64,000 nucleotides of DNA, taken from the NCBI RefSeq assembly GCF_017948455.1, contig NZ_JAFFSU010000012.1, positions 205,741 through 269,740 of the forward strand. The letters are read 5' to 3'. The stretch is from Streptomyces sp. GESEQ-4 (GTDB lineage: Bacteria; Actinomycetota; Actinomycetes; Streptomycetales; Streptomycetaceae). The first letter of the stretch is position 1. Every line of letters begins with the position of its first letter. The notes below the pieces were generated by a model. That model searched no databases and was not told the DNA's origin. It saw nothing but the letters and a program-made list of their open reading frames with translations. Shown piece after piece: positions 52,820 to 60,745 of the stretch. The position numbers and the translations under genes are program-made.

Positions 52820-54753
52820 AAGACCAGGCCGGCCGCCGCCGTGTCCGCCGACTCGCGATAGGCACGGCGGTGGTTCTCGCGCTGGCCGGGATGAACGGGC
52901 CGTGGCTCTACCGCGTCGGGACCGAGAAATATCACGAGTACCAGATCAACAGACCCGACTACAAAGCCGACAACGGCCGCTGGGAGATCGTCGATTTCCC
53001 GGAGGAGTACCGGCAGAACACCATCCACGCGGCGCTGCTGCGCACCGGCAAGGTGCTGCTCGTCGCCGGGTCGGGCAACGACCAGGACAACTTCGACGCG
53101 AAGAAGTTCGACACCCGGATCTGGGACCCCGTCAAGGGCACCATCAAGAAGGTGCCGACGCCCAGCGACCTGTTCTGCACGGGCCACACCCAGCTCGCCA
53201 ACGGCAATCTGCTGATCGCGGGCGGCACCAAGCGGTACGAGAAGCTCAAGGGTGACGTCACCAAGGCCGGCGGCCTGATGATCGTCCACAACGAGAACCC
53301 GGACAAGCCGATCACCCTGCCCGCGGGCACCAAGTTCACCGGCAAGGAGAACGGCAAGACGTTCGTCTCCAAGGACCCGGTGCTCGTGCCGCGCGCCAAG
53401 AAGGTCTTCGACCCGGCGACCGGCGCGTTCCTGCGCAACGACCCCGGTCTCGGCCGGATCTACGTCGAGGCGCAGAAGAAGGGCAGACAGTACGAGACCG
53501 GCACCCAGGACAACTACCGCGTCCAGGGCCTGACCGGCGCCGCCGCCCGCAACACCTACGGCATCGCGCAGAAGCTCGCGCTCGACAAGAAGGACTTCCA
53601 GGGCATCCGGGACGCCTTCGAGTTCGACCCGGTCGCCGAGAAGTACATCAAGGTCGACCCGATGAAGGAGGCCCGCTGGTACCCGACGCTCACCACCCTG
53701 AGCGACGGCAGGATCCTCAGCGTCTCCGGCCTCGACGACATCGGCCAGTTGGTCCCCGGCAAGAACGAGATCTTCGACCCGGCGACCAAGAAGTGGACGT
53801 ACACGAAGAAGATCCGTCAGTTCCCGACGTATCCGGCGCTGTTCCTGATGCAGAACGGCAAGATCTTCTACTCGGGCGCGAACGCGGGATACGGGCCGGA
53901 CGACGTGGGGCGTGACCCCGGTGTCTGGGACCTGGACTCCAACAAGTTCACCAAGGTGCCCGGGCTGAGCGACGCGAACATGCTGGAGACCGCCAACACC
54001 GTGCTGCTGCCGCCCGCGCAGGACGAGAAGTACATGGTGATCGGCGGCGGCGGGGTCGGCGAGTCCAAGCTGTCGAGCGAGAAGACCCGGCTGATCGACC
54101 TGAAGGACGCGGACCCGGCGTTCAAGGACGGGCCTTCGCTGGAGAAGGGCACACGGTATCCGCAGGCCTCCGTGCTGCCCGACGACACCGTGCTGATCTC
54201 CGGCGGCTCCGAGGACTACCGCGGGCGCGGCGACTCCAACATCCTCGAGGCGCGGATGTACGACGCCGAGACCGGCGAGATGCGGCGCGTCGCCGACCCG
54301 CTGGTGGGCCGGAACTACCACTCCGGGTCGATCCTGCTGCCCGACGGGCGGGTGATGTTCTTCGGCTCCGACTCGCTCTACAGCGACAAGGCCAACACCA
54401 AGCCGGGCGAGTTCGAGCAGCGGATCGAGATCTACACGCCGCCGTATCTGTACCGGGACGCACAGCCGTCGCTGTCCGGTGGTCCGAAGACCATCGAGCG
54501 CGGCGGGACGGGGACGTTCACCTCGCAGCACGCGTCGACGATCAAGAAGGTGCGGTTGGTCCGGCCGAGCGCGTCGACGCACGTCACGGACGTGGATCAG
54601 CGGTCCATCGCGCTGGACTACAAGGTGTCCGGGGACAAGATCACGGTGACGGTGCCGAAGAACCGGAATCTGGTGCAGGCGGGGTGGTACATGCTGTTCG
54701 TCACGGATGATCAGGGGACGCCTAGTAAGGCGCAGTGGGTCCGGGTGCCTTAG
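52816..54753 (+). CDS. glxA: GlxA, copper-radical oxidase for the tip glycan
   Basis: A 645-residue membrane-anchored copper oxidase of the galactose-oxidase fold (kelch propeller plus C-terminal domain). An N-terminal anchor (about 12-30) places it outside. Cys121 (DLFCTGH) and Tyr289 (ARWYP) match the cross-linked cofactor pair, with Trp288 stacking. Tyr501-His502 (GRNYHSG) and His589 (SASTHVT) complete the copper site. It matures the CslA glycan and is needed for normal development in S. lividans. It overlaps cslA as ATGA and ends before an interspersed-repeat terminator. Confidence 0.95.
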   Translation: MKDQAGRRRVRRLAIGTAVVLALAGMNGPWLYRVGTEKYHEYQINRPDYKADNGRWEIVDFPEEYRQNTIHAALLRTGKVLLVAGSGNDQDNFDAKKFDTRIWDPVKGTIKKVPTPSDLFCTGHTQLANGNLLIAGGTKRYEKLKGDVTKAGGLMIVHNENPDKPITLPAGTKFTGKENGKTFVSKDPVLVPRAKKVFDPATGAFLRNDPGLGRIYVEAQKKGRQYETGTQDNYRVQGLTGAAARNTYGIAQKLALDKKDFQGIRDAFEFDPVAEKYIKVDPMKEARWYPTLTTLSDGRILSVSGLDDIGQLVPGKNEIFDPATKKWTYTKKIRQFPTYPALFLMQNGKIFYSGANAGYGPDDVGRDPGVWDLDSNKFTKVPGLSDANMLETANTVLLPPAQDEKYMVIGGGGVGESKLSSEKTRLIDLKDADPAFKDGPSLEKGTRYPQASVLPDDTVLISGGSEDYRGRGDSNILEARMYDAETGEMRRVADPLVGRNYHSGSILLPDGRVMFFGSDSLYSDKANTKPGEFEQRIEIYTPPYLYRDAQPSLSGGPKTIERGGTGTFTSQHASTIKKVRLVRPSASTHVTDVDQRSIALDYKVSGDKITVTVPKNRNLVQAGWYMLFVTDDQGTPSKAQWVRVP

Positions 54754-54775
54754 CGCCGTTCTTGGCCGCAGGTTC

Positions 54776-54829
54776 GTTGTGGCTTGTCGCGCCAATCCCC
54801 GCGCCCCTTTCGGGGCGCGGGGATTGGCG
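54776..54829 (+). repeat. Interspersed intergenic repeat, copy 3, with 18-bp hairpin
   Basis: gttgtggcttgtcgcgccaa continues into a perfect 18-bp stem (54790-54807 with 54812-54829) around tttc. Compared with copies 1 and 2 the hairpin arm has grown, with matching changes in both arms, which keeps the structure. It lies between convergent glxA and cslZ. Confidence 0.8.
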
Positions 54830-55867
54830 TTAGTTGGAAGCTTTGGCCAGGTTTAGTGCGTACTCGGGCCACCACTCGCCCGCCTTCGGGCCGCCCTTGC
54901 ACTCGCCGTCCGATTCGCCGGGGCGCTTGGCCCAGACGTAGGCGTCGACGAGGGGGTCCGCCGTTTTGGTGGTCGGGGTTTCGCCGAGGGCTCGGCCGGG
55001 TGGGTTGCACCAGCGTTCGTCGGGGTTGCCCTCGGTGTAGGGGCCGTTGCCGTTGCGGCTGGTGTCGATGATGAAGGGCTTGTTGCCGACCTTCGCGGAG
55101 AGCTCCTTGCCGTAGGCGATGGAGTCCTCGGTGGAGTAGAAGTTCGAGACATTGACGGAGAAGCCGTCGGCCTTGTCGATGCCCGCCCGCTGGAGGGGCT
55201 CGAAGATCTGGTCGGGCCGGCCCCAGCCGACGTTGCCCGCGTCCAGGTAGACCTTGGTGTTCTTGCTGGCCTTGAGCTTCTCGACGGCGCCCTTGAGGAG
55301 GTCGTAGCGCTCCTCGTGGAACTCGTCCGGGGTGCAGCCGTCGACCAGGTGCAGGATCGCGTCCGGTTCGAGGATCACCGTCGCGGAGCGATCGCCGATG
55401 CCCTTGGCCACCTGGTCGATGAACTCCCGGTACGCGTTGCCGTCCGCGGCGCCGCCGCCGGAGAACTGGCCGCAGTCGCGATGCGGAATGTTGTAGACGA
55501 CGAGCAGCGCGTCCCGGTCGGCCTTCTCGGCGGCCTCGGTGAAACCGCGCGCCTCCTGCTCGGCGCTCTCCGGAGTGAGCCACTCGCCCGTCGGCTGCTG
55601 AGCGATCTTGCGGATCTGCTCGGCCTCGTCCTGCTTGCCGGCCTTCGCGTACGTCGCGACCTGCGCGGCCGCGTTTCCCTGCGGGTTGACCCAGAACGGG
55701 TCGGTCTCCTTGGGCTGTTGGGAGATCTTCGCGCCGGCCTCGCCGGTCTCGTCCCCGCCGTCCCCGTCCCCTGAAGAGCACCCCGCGAGCAGTAGCGCCG
55801 CCCCCAGCACCACTGCGGACGCCCGCGTTCCGGCCGACAAAGACCTCACCCCCCTGTTGCCGTACAT
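54830..55867 (-). CDS. cslZ: CslZ, GH6 endoglucanase-like lipoprotein
   Basis: A 345-residue extracellular lipoprotein (LLLAGCSSG) with a GH6 domain. GH6 motifs are VVYNIPHRDCGQFS, VILEPDAI with the catalytic acid, YLDAGNVGW and FIIDTSRNGNGP; the C-terminal WCNPPGRALG and DAYVWAKRPGESDG are typical. It probably trims the glucan made by CslA. ATG 55867 follows aagggggg. It converges on glxA; the locus order cslA-glxA-cslZ is conserved in streptomycetes as I recall. Confidence 0.9.
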   Translation of the reverse strand: MYGNRGVRSLSAGTRASAVVLGAALLLAGCSSGDGDGGDETGEAGAKISQQPKETDPFWVNPQGNAAAQVATYAKAGKQDEAEQIRKIAQQPTGEWLTPESAEQEARGFTEAAEKADRDALLVVYNIPHRDCGQFSGGGAADGNAYREFIDQVAKGIGDRSATVILEPDAILHLVDGCTPDEFHEERYDLLKGAVEKLKASKNTKVYLDAGNVGWGRPDQIFEPLQRAGIDKADGFSVNVSNFYSTEDSIAYGKELSAKVGNKPFIIDTSRNGNGPYTEGNPDERWCNPPGRALGETPTTKTADPLVDAYVWAKRPGESDGECKGGPKAGEWWPEYALNLAKASN

Positions 55868-56031
55868 CAACCCCCCTTGGGTGCACCGTTCGAGTCTCAA
55901 TCCTGGCATACGTGACGCGGCGCCCACGAGGCCGCCCGAGCCTTGTCGGAGAGCTGTTACAGCCCCGATGGTCTGGGGAGGCGCGCGCCTGAGAGGAGGG
56001 CGCGGGGGCACGCGAAAGGGAGTGCGCGGGC

Positions 56032-56746
56032 ATGCATCACACCAATCGGGAGATCCAGCTCGCTCAGGCTCTCGTGGAGGCGGCGGACACCCTCACGGAC
56101 GCCTTCGAGGCCACGCGCTACTTACAGGTGATCTCGGACCACTCTGTGGAACTGCTGGCCGCGCGGGCGGCCGGGATCATGCTGATCGACGGCGGGCGGG
56201 CGGTGTCGCTGGCCGGGAGCAGCCGGCAGCAGGAGGTCGCCCTCGATCTGCTGGAGGCGCAGCACGGCGGCGGTCCCTGTCTGGACAGCTACAGCTCCGG
56301 GCAGCCGGTGCCGCCGGTGTCCATCCGGCACGCCGCCGCTGCGCCGCCGCGAGACACTGCTCGGCGCGCTCAACGTGTTCGCGCCGACGCCCCCCGAGCA
56401 CGACGGGCGTGCCGGTGAGGCGGCGCTGGCGCTGGCCCAGGCGCTGGCCGACGCCGCCGCCGTAGGACTGCAGAACCATCGCGCGTACGCGCAGTACCGC
56501 ACGCTGGCCGGGCAGTTGCAGGAGGCCCTGTCCAGCCGGGTGCGGATCGAGCAGGCGAAGGGGATGCTGGCGGAGCGCTGGGGCACGGGGGCCGACGAAG
56601 CCTTCGTGGCCCTGCGGCAGTACGCGCGTCGGCGCAGGCTTCCGATCGACCGGGTAGCAAGCGCTGTCATCGAACGGGTCGCGGACGACGCGGAGTTGCG
56701 CCGGGAGAGCGGGGAGAGCGAGGGAACGGTCGGTGGACCCGCGTGA
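56032..56746 (+). pseudogene. GAF-ANTAR regulator broken by an internal out-of-frame deletion
   Basis: The first frame (56032-56418) encodes the start of a GAF domain (LAQALVEAADTLTDAFEATR, LLAARAAGIMLIDGG, GGGPCLDSY) up to VSIRH. The second frame resumes at PLRRRETLLGALNVF and carries an intact ANTAR domain (ALSSRVRIEQAKGMLAER, DEAFVALRQYARRRRLPI) to 56746. Intact relatives have about 20-25 more residues between VSI and PLRR. A loss of roughly 60-65 bases near 56330-56340 with a frame change explains this. ANTAR proteins act as RNA-binding antiterminators. The broken product would lack the RNA-binding part. Confidence 0.8.
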
Positions 56747-56969
56747 CCCCCGCACCACCTGCAACCTCTATGCCGGGCAGCGTTTTTCGTTCTACAGTCG
56801 TCCTCGACGGCCCCAGTCCCCGGCCGGTCGATCCCCACTGTGGCTTCCAAGCCTCCCGCGCCGGTCGCCGGGTTACTCCCGCAGCCCGAGCGCGCGCGGT
56901 CGAGGACCAGCCCGGTCGGCGGCTTCAGGGGGAGCGGGTCGTCGACCGGGCCGGGTGACTCCGGAATCG

Positions 56970-57629
56970 TCAGGAGCCTGTCCTCGTCAGGTACGCCGAC
57001 ACGATCACGTTTGCCGTATAGCTGCGGCTCTGTCGGTCGAAGGTGCCGCCACAGGTGATCAGCCGTAGCTCGGGGCGGCCGGGGTGGTGAGGGCCGTAGG
57101 CCTGGTGGGCGTCGAAGAGGTCTCGGGTCACCACCTGGATGTCGTCGACGGTGAACTCGGCGATCTTGCCGTCGTCGCGGATGACGCGGACTTTCGCGCC
57201 GGGCTGCAGGGAGCTGATCTTGTGGAAGACGGCGGGGCGGGTCTCGGTGTCGGCGTGTCCGACCATGAGCGCGGCGCCCGCGGCGCCGGGTTTCGCGCCG
57301 CCCGCGTACCAGCCGACCACTCCGGACTGGTCGAGGGGCGGCGCGTCGACGGCGCCGTGCGCGTCGAGCCCGCGGGCCACGACGGGGGCCTGCACGCCCA
57401 GGTCGGGGATGTCGATGCGCTGCGGCAGCGCGGGCTTCAACGGGCGGGCGACGGGCGGCAGTTCGTCGTCCGGCGGGCGGCCGACCGCCGCCATGTCGCC
57501 GGTGGTGGGTGTGGCCGTCCCGTGCCGTACGTCGGTGACCTCCCGCCCCCACAGCCACAGCCCGAGCAGCAGCACCGCCCAGACCAACCCCGTCGTGAGG
57601 CGGCCGGTACCCGAGGAGCGCTCGGACAT
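56970..57629 (-). CDS. Class F sortase
   Basis: A 219-residue membrane-anchored transpeptidase. One N-terminal span (about 12-28). Sortase motifs are LMVGHADT with the catalytic His, LRLITCGGTFDR with the Cys and an Arg in TANVIVSAY's preceding strand (RSYTANV). Class F enzymes are usual in actinobacteria. The exact function (wall anchoring or polymerising) is unknown. ATG 57629 follows the secreted-protein gene by six bases, so both form a unit. Confidence 0.9.
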   Translation of the reverse strand: MSERSSGTGRLTTGLVWAVLLLGLWLWGREVTDVRHGTATPTTGDMAAVGRPPDDELPPVARPLKPALPQRIDIPDLGVQAPVVARGLDAHGAVDAPPLDQSGVVGWYAGGAKPGAAGAALMVGHADTETRPAVFHKISSLQPGAKVRVIRDDGKIAEFTVDDIQVVTRDLFDAHQAYGPHHPGRPELRLITCGGTFDRQSRSYTANVIVSAYLTRTGS

Positions 57630-57635
57630 CGCCGG

Positions 57636-58211
57636 TCAGTCCGTTCCGCGGCTCCGGCGGGCGCTGCGCAGCGCCACGGCGACCGCGGCGACACCCGCCA
57701 GCACCAGCCCGGTCACCGCGTGCCCCGTACCGGGCCCGGCCTCGTCGGCCTCGGCATCCGCCTCGGCTCCGGCACCGAGCCGGGCGGCACCACCGCCGCC
57801 CGCCTGGACGGGGGCAACCGGAGAGGAGGCGGGGGCGGTGGGCTGGTGCGGCTGCGCCTTTGGTGGCGTCTTCGGCGGCGTTTTCTCTACGACGGTGAGG
57901 GCGCCCTTCGTCCGCACGCCCGCGCAGGTGATCCGCACGTCGTACGTGCCCGCCCTGACCGAGGAGCTGACGCGGGTCTCCCCGACGAGCGTGCCGCCGG
58001 AGCCGGTGAGGCGGGCGTCGGCGACGAAGGCCGCCGAGGACGCGGTGCCGGTGGTGGTGGAGCAGCCGGTGGTCCTGAGGGCTATGTCGGTACCGGGGGC
58101 GGGGGACGCCGGGGTCACCGAGAGGCCGCCTCCGTCCGCCGCGTGGGCGGCCGGGGTGAGCGCCGCGAAGATCGCCGCACCCGCACAGAGAGTGACTTTC
58201 AGTGGACCCAT
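57636..58211 (-). CDS. Secreted wall-associated protein paired with the sortase
   Basis: A 191-residue exported protein. A signal peptide ends near AAHAAD. An Ig-like beta domain (SVTPASPAPGTDIALRTTGC, GTYDVRITCAG) with two cysteines leads to a Pro/Ala-rich stalk and a C-terminal span (VTGLVLAGVAAVAVAL) with a basic tail. No clean LPXTG is present; GPGTG before the span is the nearest. Second ATG 58211 is spaced six bases from ggagg; the first, 58214, is possible. Likely sortase substrate by context only. Confidence 0.75.
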   Translation of the reverse strand: MGPLKVTLCAGAAIFAALTPAAHAADGGGLSVTPASPAPGTDIALRTTGCSTTTGTASSAAFVADARLTGSGGTLVGETRVSSSVRAGTYDVRITCAGVRTKGALTVVEKTPPKTPPKAQPHQPTAPASSPVAPVQAGGGGAARLGAGAEADAEADEAGPGTGHAVTGLVLAGVAAVAVALRSARRSRGTD

Positions 58212-58314
58212 CATGAACCTCCCGTAGTCAGGAGGCTCCCCCGCGGGGCCCCGCCGCGCATCCTCAGCCGGGCCGCGCTGCTCCGTACGAGTTGGATTTC
58301 GTGGGAACCGGGTT

Positions 58315-59094
58315 TCAGACCCGGTCGACGAGGTCGGCGATGGAGTCGACGACCTTCGAGGGCCGGTACGGGAAGTCCTCGACCTGTTCGGGCCGGGTCA
58401 GCCCGGTGAGCACCAGGAAGGTCTGCATCCCGGCCTCCATGCCGGCCAGCACGTCCGTGTCCATGCGGTCGCCGATCATCGCGCTGGTCTCGGAGTGCGC
58501 GCCGATCGCGTTCAGCCCGGTGCGCATCATCAGCGGGTTCGGCTTGCCGGCGAAGTACGGCTTCTTGCCGGTCGCCTGGGTGATCAGCGCGGCGACGGCG
58601 CCGGTGGCGGGCAGCGGGCCCTCGGTGGAGGGGCCCGTCTCGTCGGGGTTGGTGCAGATGAAGCGGGCGCCGCCCAGGATCAGCCGTACGGCCTTGGTCA
58701 TGGCCTCGAACGAATAGGTTCGAGTCTCGCCGAGGACGACGTAATCGGGCTCGTGGTCGGTGAGGATGTAGCCGATGTCGTGCAGCGCGGTGGTCAGGCC
58801 GGCCTCGCCGATGACGTACGCCGAGCCGCCGGGCCGCTGGTCGTCCAGGAACTGGGCGGTGGCCAGCGCCGAGGTCCAGATGGACTCGATCGGCACCTCA
58901 AGGCCCATGCGCCGCAGCCGGGCGTGCAGGTCGCGCCCGGTGTACATCGAGTTGTTGGTGAGGACCAGGAAGGGCTTCCCGGACTCCCGCAGCTTCTTCA
59001 GGAACGCGTCGGCACCGGGGATCGGAACGCCCTCGTGGATGAGCACACCGTCCATGTCGGTGAGCCATGACTCGATGGGCTTGCGGTCTGCCAT
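58315..59094 (-). CDS. HAD-IIA family phosphatase (NagD-like)
   Basis: A 259-residue cytoplasmic haloacid-dehalogenase hydrolase. Motif I is WLTDMDGVLIHEG, motif II LVLTNNSMYTGRDL, motif III Lys in FAGKPNPLMM and motif IV MIGDRMDTDVLAG. The cap insertion (TYSFEAMTKAVRLILGGARF) is of NagD type. These enzymes dephosphorylate nucleotides or sugar phosphates, often for metabolite repair. ATG 59094 has aggag upstream. Single gene. Confidence 0.9.
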   Translation of the reverse strand: MADRKPIESWLTDMDGVLIHEGVPIPGADAFLKKLRESGKPFLVLTNNSMYTGRDLHARLRRMGLEVPIESIWTSALATAQFLDDQRPGGSAYVIGEAGLTTALHDIGYILTDHEPDYVVLGETRTYSFEAMTKAVRLILGGARFICTNPDETGPSTEGPLPATGAVAALITQATGKKPYFAGKPNPLMMRTGLNAIGAHSETSAMIGDRMDTDVLAGMEAGMQTFLVLTGLTRPEQVEDFPYRPSKVVDSIADLVDRV

Positions 59095-59199
59095 GTGCGG
59101 GTTCTCCTGCCGTACGTGCGTGCATGTGCGGGGGCGCCGGAACCACGGCGTACCGACGCCCCCAGCGTAGTCAGGAAGCGGTGATCTCGACCCCGTCGA

Positions 59200-60666
59200 T
59201 CACCCGGTACCGATGACCGAGCGAGTCAGGCCCGCGTAGCGGTGTGCCACTCCGCCGGGAAGCAGGTACTCGGCCAGCAGGTTGCCGGCGCGGCGGGACG
59301 GCAACCCCATGTCGTGCAGGAGTTCGTCCGCGCAGTGGATGTCGTAGGGGCCGAAGTCGTAGCCGCCGGAGCCTGGCAGTACCTGCTCCTGCCAGGCCAG
59401 GCGAGCGTCGATGGCCTCCCGCATCCCCTGCTCGCCCGGGGTGGTGCGCAGCGTCGCCCGGAAATGACGGGTCAGCCAGTGCGCGGTGAGTTCCATGCCC
59501 ATGATGTTGTTGAAGACCTGCCGGAAACCGACGAACCCCAGCCGTTCGGCGCCGGGGGGCACGATGCCTCGGTAGAGCCGCAGCCTCCCGTCGGAATCGT
59601 GCACGCGCACGCTCGGGTCCAGGAACGGGAAGGTCTTGTGATGCCCGGTGGCGAACACGATGACATCCGCCGCCACTTCCTCGCCGGTCGCCAGTCGCAG
59701 CCCCTTGTCGGTGTACGCCTCGACGGCACTGACCTTGGGGGCGATCAGGCCGCGGCGGACGGCCCGCACGTAGCCGCGTGGCATCACTCCCGCGTGTGCC
59801 AGGTGGAAGGGGAGCGCGTGAGCGGGCCGCAGCTGTCTCGGCAGCCGGTACAGCCCGGTGGAAAGCAACATGTCGCGGGTGATGAGCCACCACAGAGCCC
59901 GCTTGACGCGCTCGTCGATGCGGTCGATCGGGCGGACGCAGGCCGGATCGTGGTAGCGGGGCAGGAGCGCCTCGCCGAGCCGGGTGAACAGGATCCACTT
60001 GTAGCCGACCAGACCGAGCAGGAGACGCTCGGGGATCATCCAGTTCACCCTGCGCTGCACGATCGTGGCCGAGGCCGCCTCGCGTGCGGCGCGGGTGATC
60101 AGGTCCAATGCGGACTTGCCGCCGCCCACGACGACCACGCGCCGCCCGGCGAATGTCCCGGCCCGCACCTCGTTGGAGTGCAGCACGGTCCCACGGAACG
60201 ACTCACGCCCGGGCAGCTCGGGCATTCGGGGATGATGATGAGCCCCGCTGGCGACAACGACGTAGTCGAATGTCTCGCGATCAACGTCCGCCGCCTCGTC
60301 CCCGGCGGGCCGGGAGTCGACCGACCAGCCGGAGGCGCCCGCCCGCCCGGGCCCCTCCACCGGCCTGATGGAGATCACCTCGGTACCGGGCCGGACGCGG
60401 TCCAGTACACCGAAGGTCTTGGCGTAGTTCTCCAGGTAGCGTTGCGTGTCCACCGCGTCGGCGAAGTGCAGGCGGTTGGGCAGGTCCGCGAACTCGAAGA
60501 TGCGGAGCGCGGACTGGTTGGCCAGCCCGTCGTAGCAGCCCTGCGCCGACCAGATCCCGCCGACCTGCTGGTACTTGTCGAAGACCGTGACGTCGAAGCC
60601 GTTCTCCAGCAGCACCTTGGCGGTGACGATTCCCCCGGGGCCGGCCCCGACCACACACGCTCTCAT
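59200..60666 (-). CDS. Flavin-containing monooxygenase-like protein
   Basis: A 488-residue FAD/NADPH oxidoreductase. The FAD loop is VVGAGPGGIVTAKVL at the N-terminus and the NADPH loop VVVVGGGKSALDLI near residue 185; SGAHHHPRMPELPG and VIVFATGHHK are FMO/Baeyer-Villiger-type motifs. It oxygenates an N-, S- or keto-compound that cannot be named from sequence. ATG 60666 begins immediately at the FAD domain. It is followed 105 bases later by the HAD gene on the same strand. Confidence 0.87.
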   Translation of the reverse strand: MRACVVGAGPGGIVTAKVLLENGFDVTVFDKYQQVGGIWSAQGCYDGLANQSALRIFEFADLPNRLHFADAVDTQRYLENYAKTFGVLDRVRPGTEVISIRPVEGPGRAGASGWSVDSRPAGDEAADVDRETFDYVVVASGAHHHPRMPELPGRESFRGTVLHSNEVRAGTFAGRRVVVVGGGKSALDLITRAAREAASATIVQRRVNWMIPERLLLGLVGYKWILFTRLGEALLPRYHDPACVRPIDRIDERVKRALWWLITRDMLLSTGLYRLPRQLRPAHALPFHLAHAGVMPRGYVRAVRRGLIAPKVSAVEAYTDKGLRLATGEEVAADVIVFATGHHKTFPFLDPSVRVHDSDGRLRLYRGIVPPGAERLGFVGFRQVFNNIMGMELTAHWLTRHFRATLRTTPGEQGMREAIDARLAWQEQVLPGSGGYDFGPYDIHCADELLHDMGLPSRRAGNLLAEYLLPGGVAHRYAGLTRSVIGTG

Positions 60667-60745
60667 CAGCTGTCACTCCCCCTGGCGATCGCCGTGTCCA
60701 GCTCGCTCATCATCCCGGTCGCGGACCTCCATGCCCAGGGCGCCC

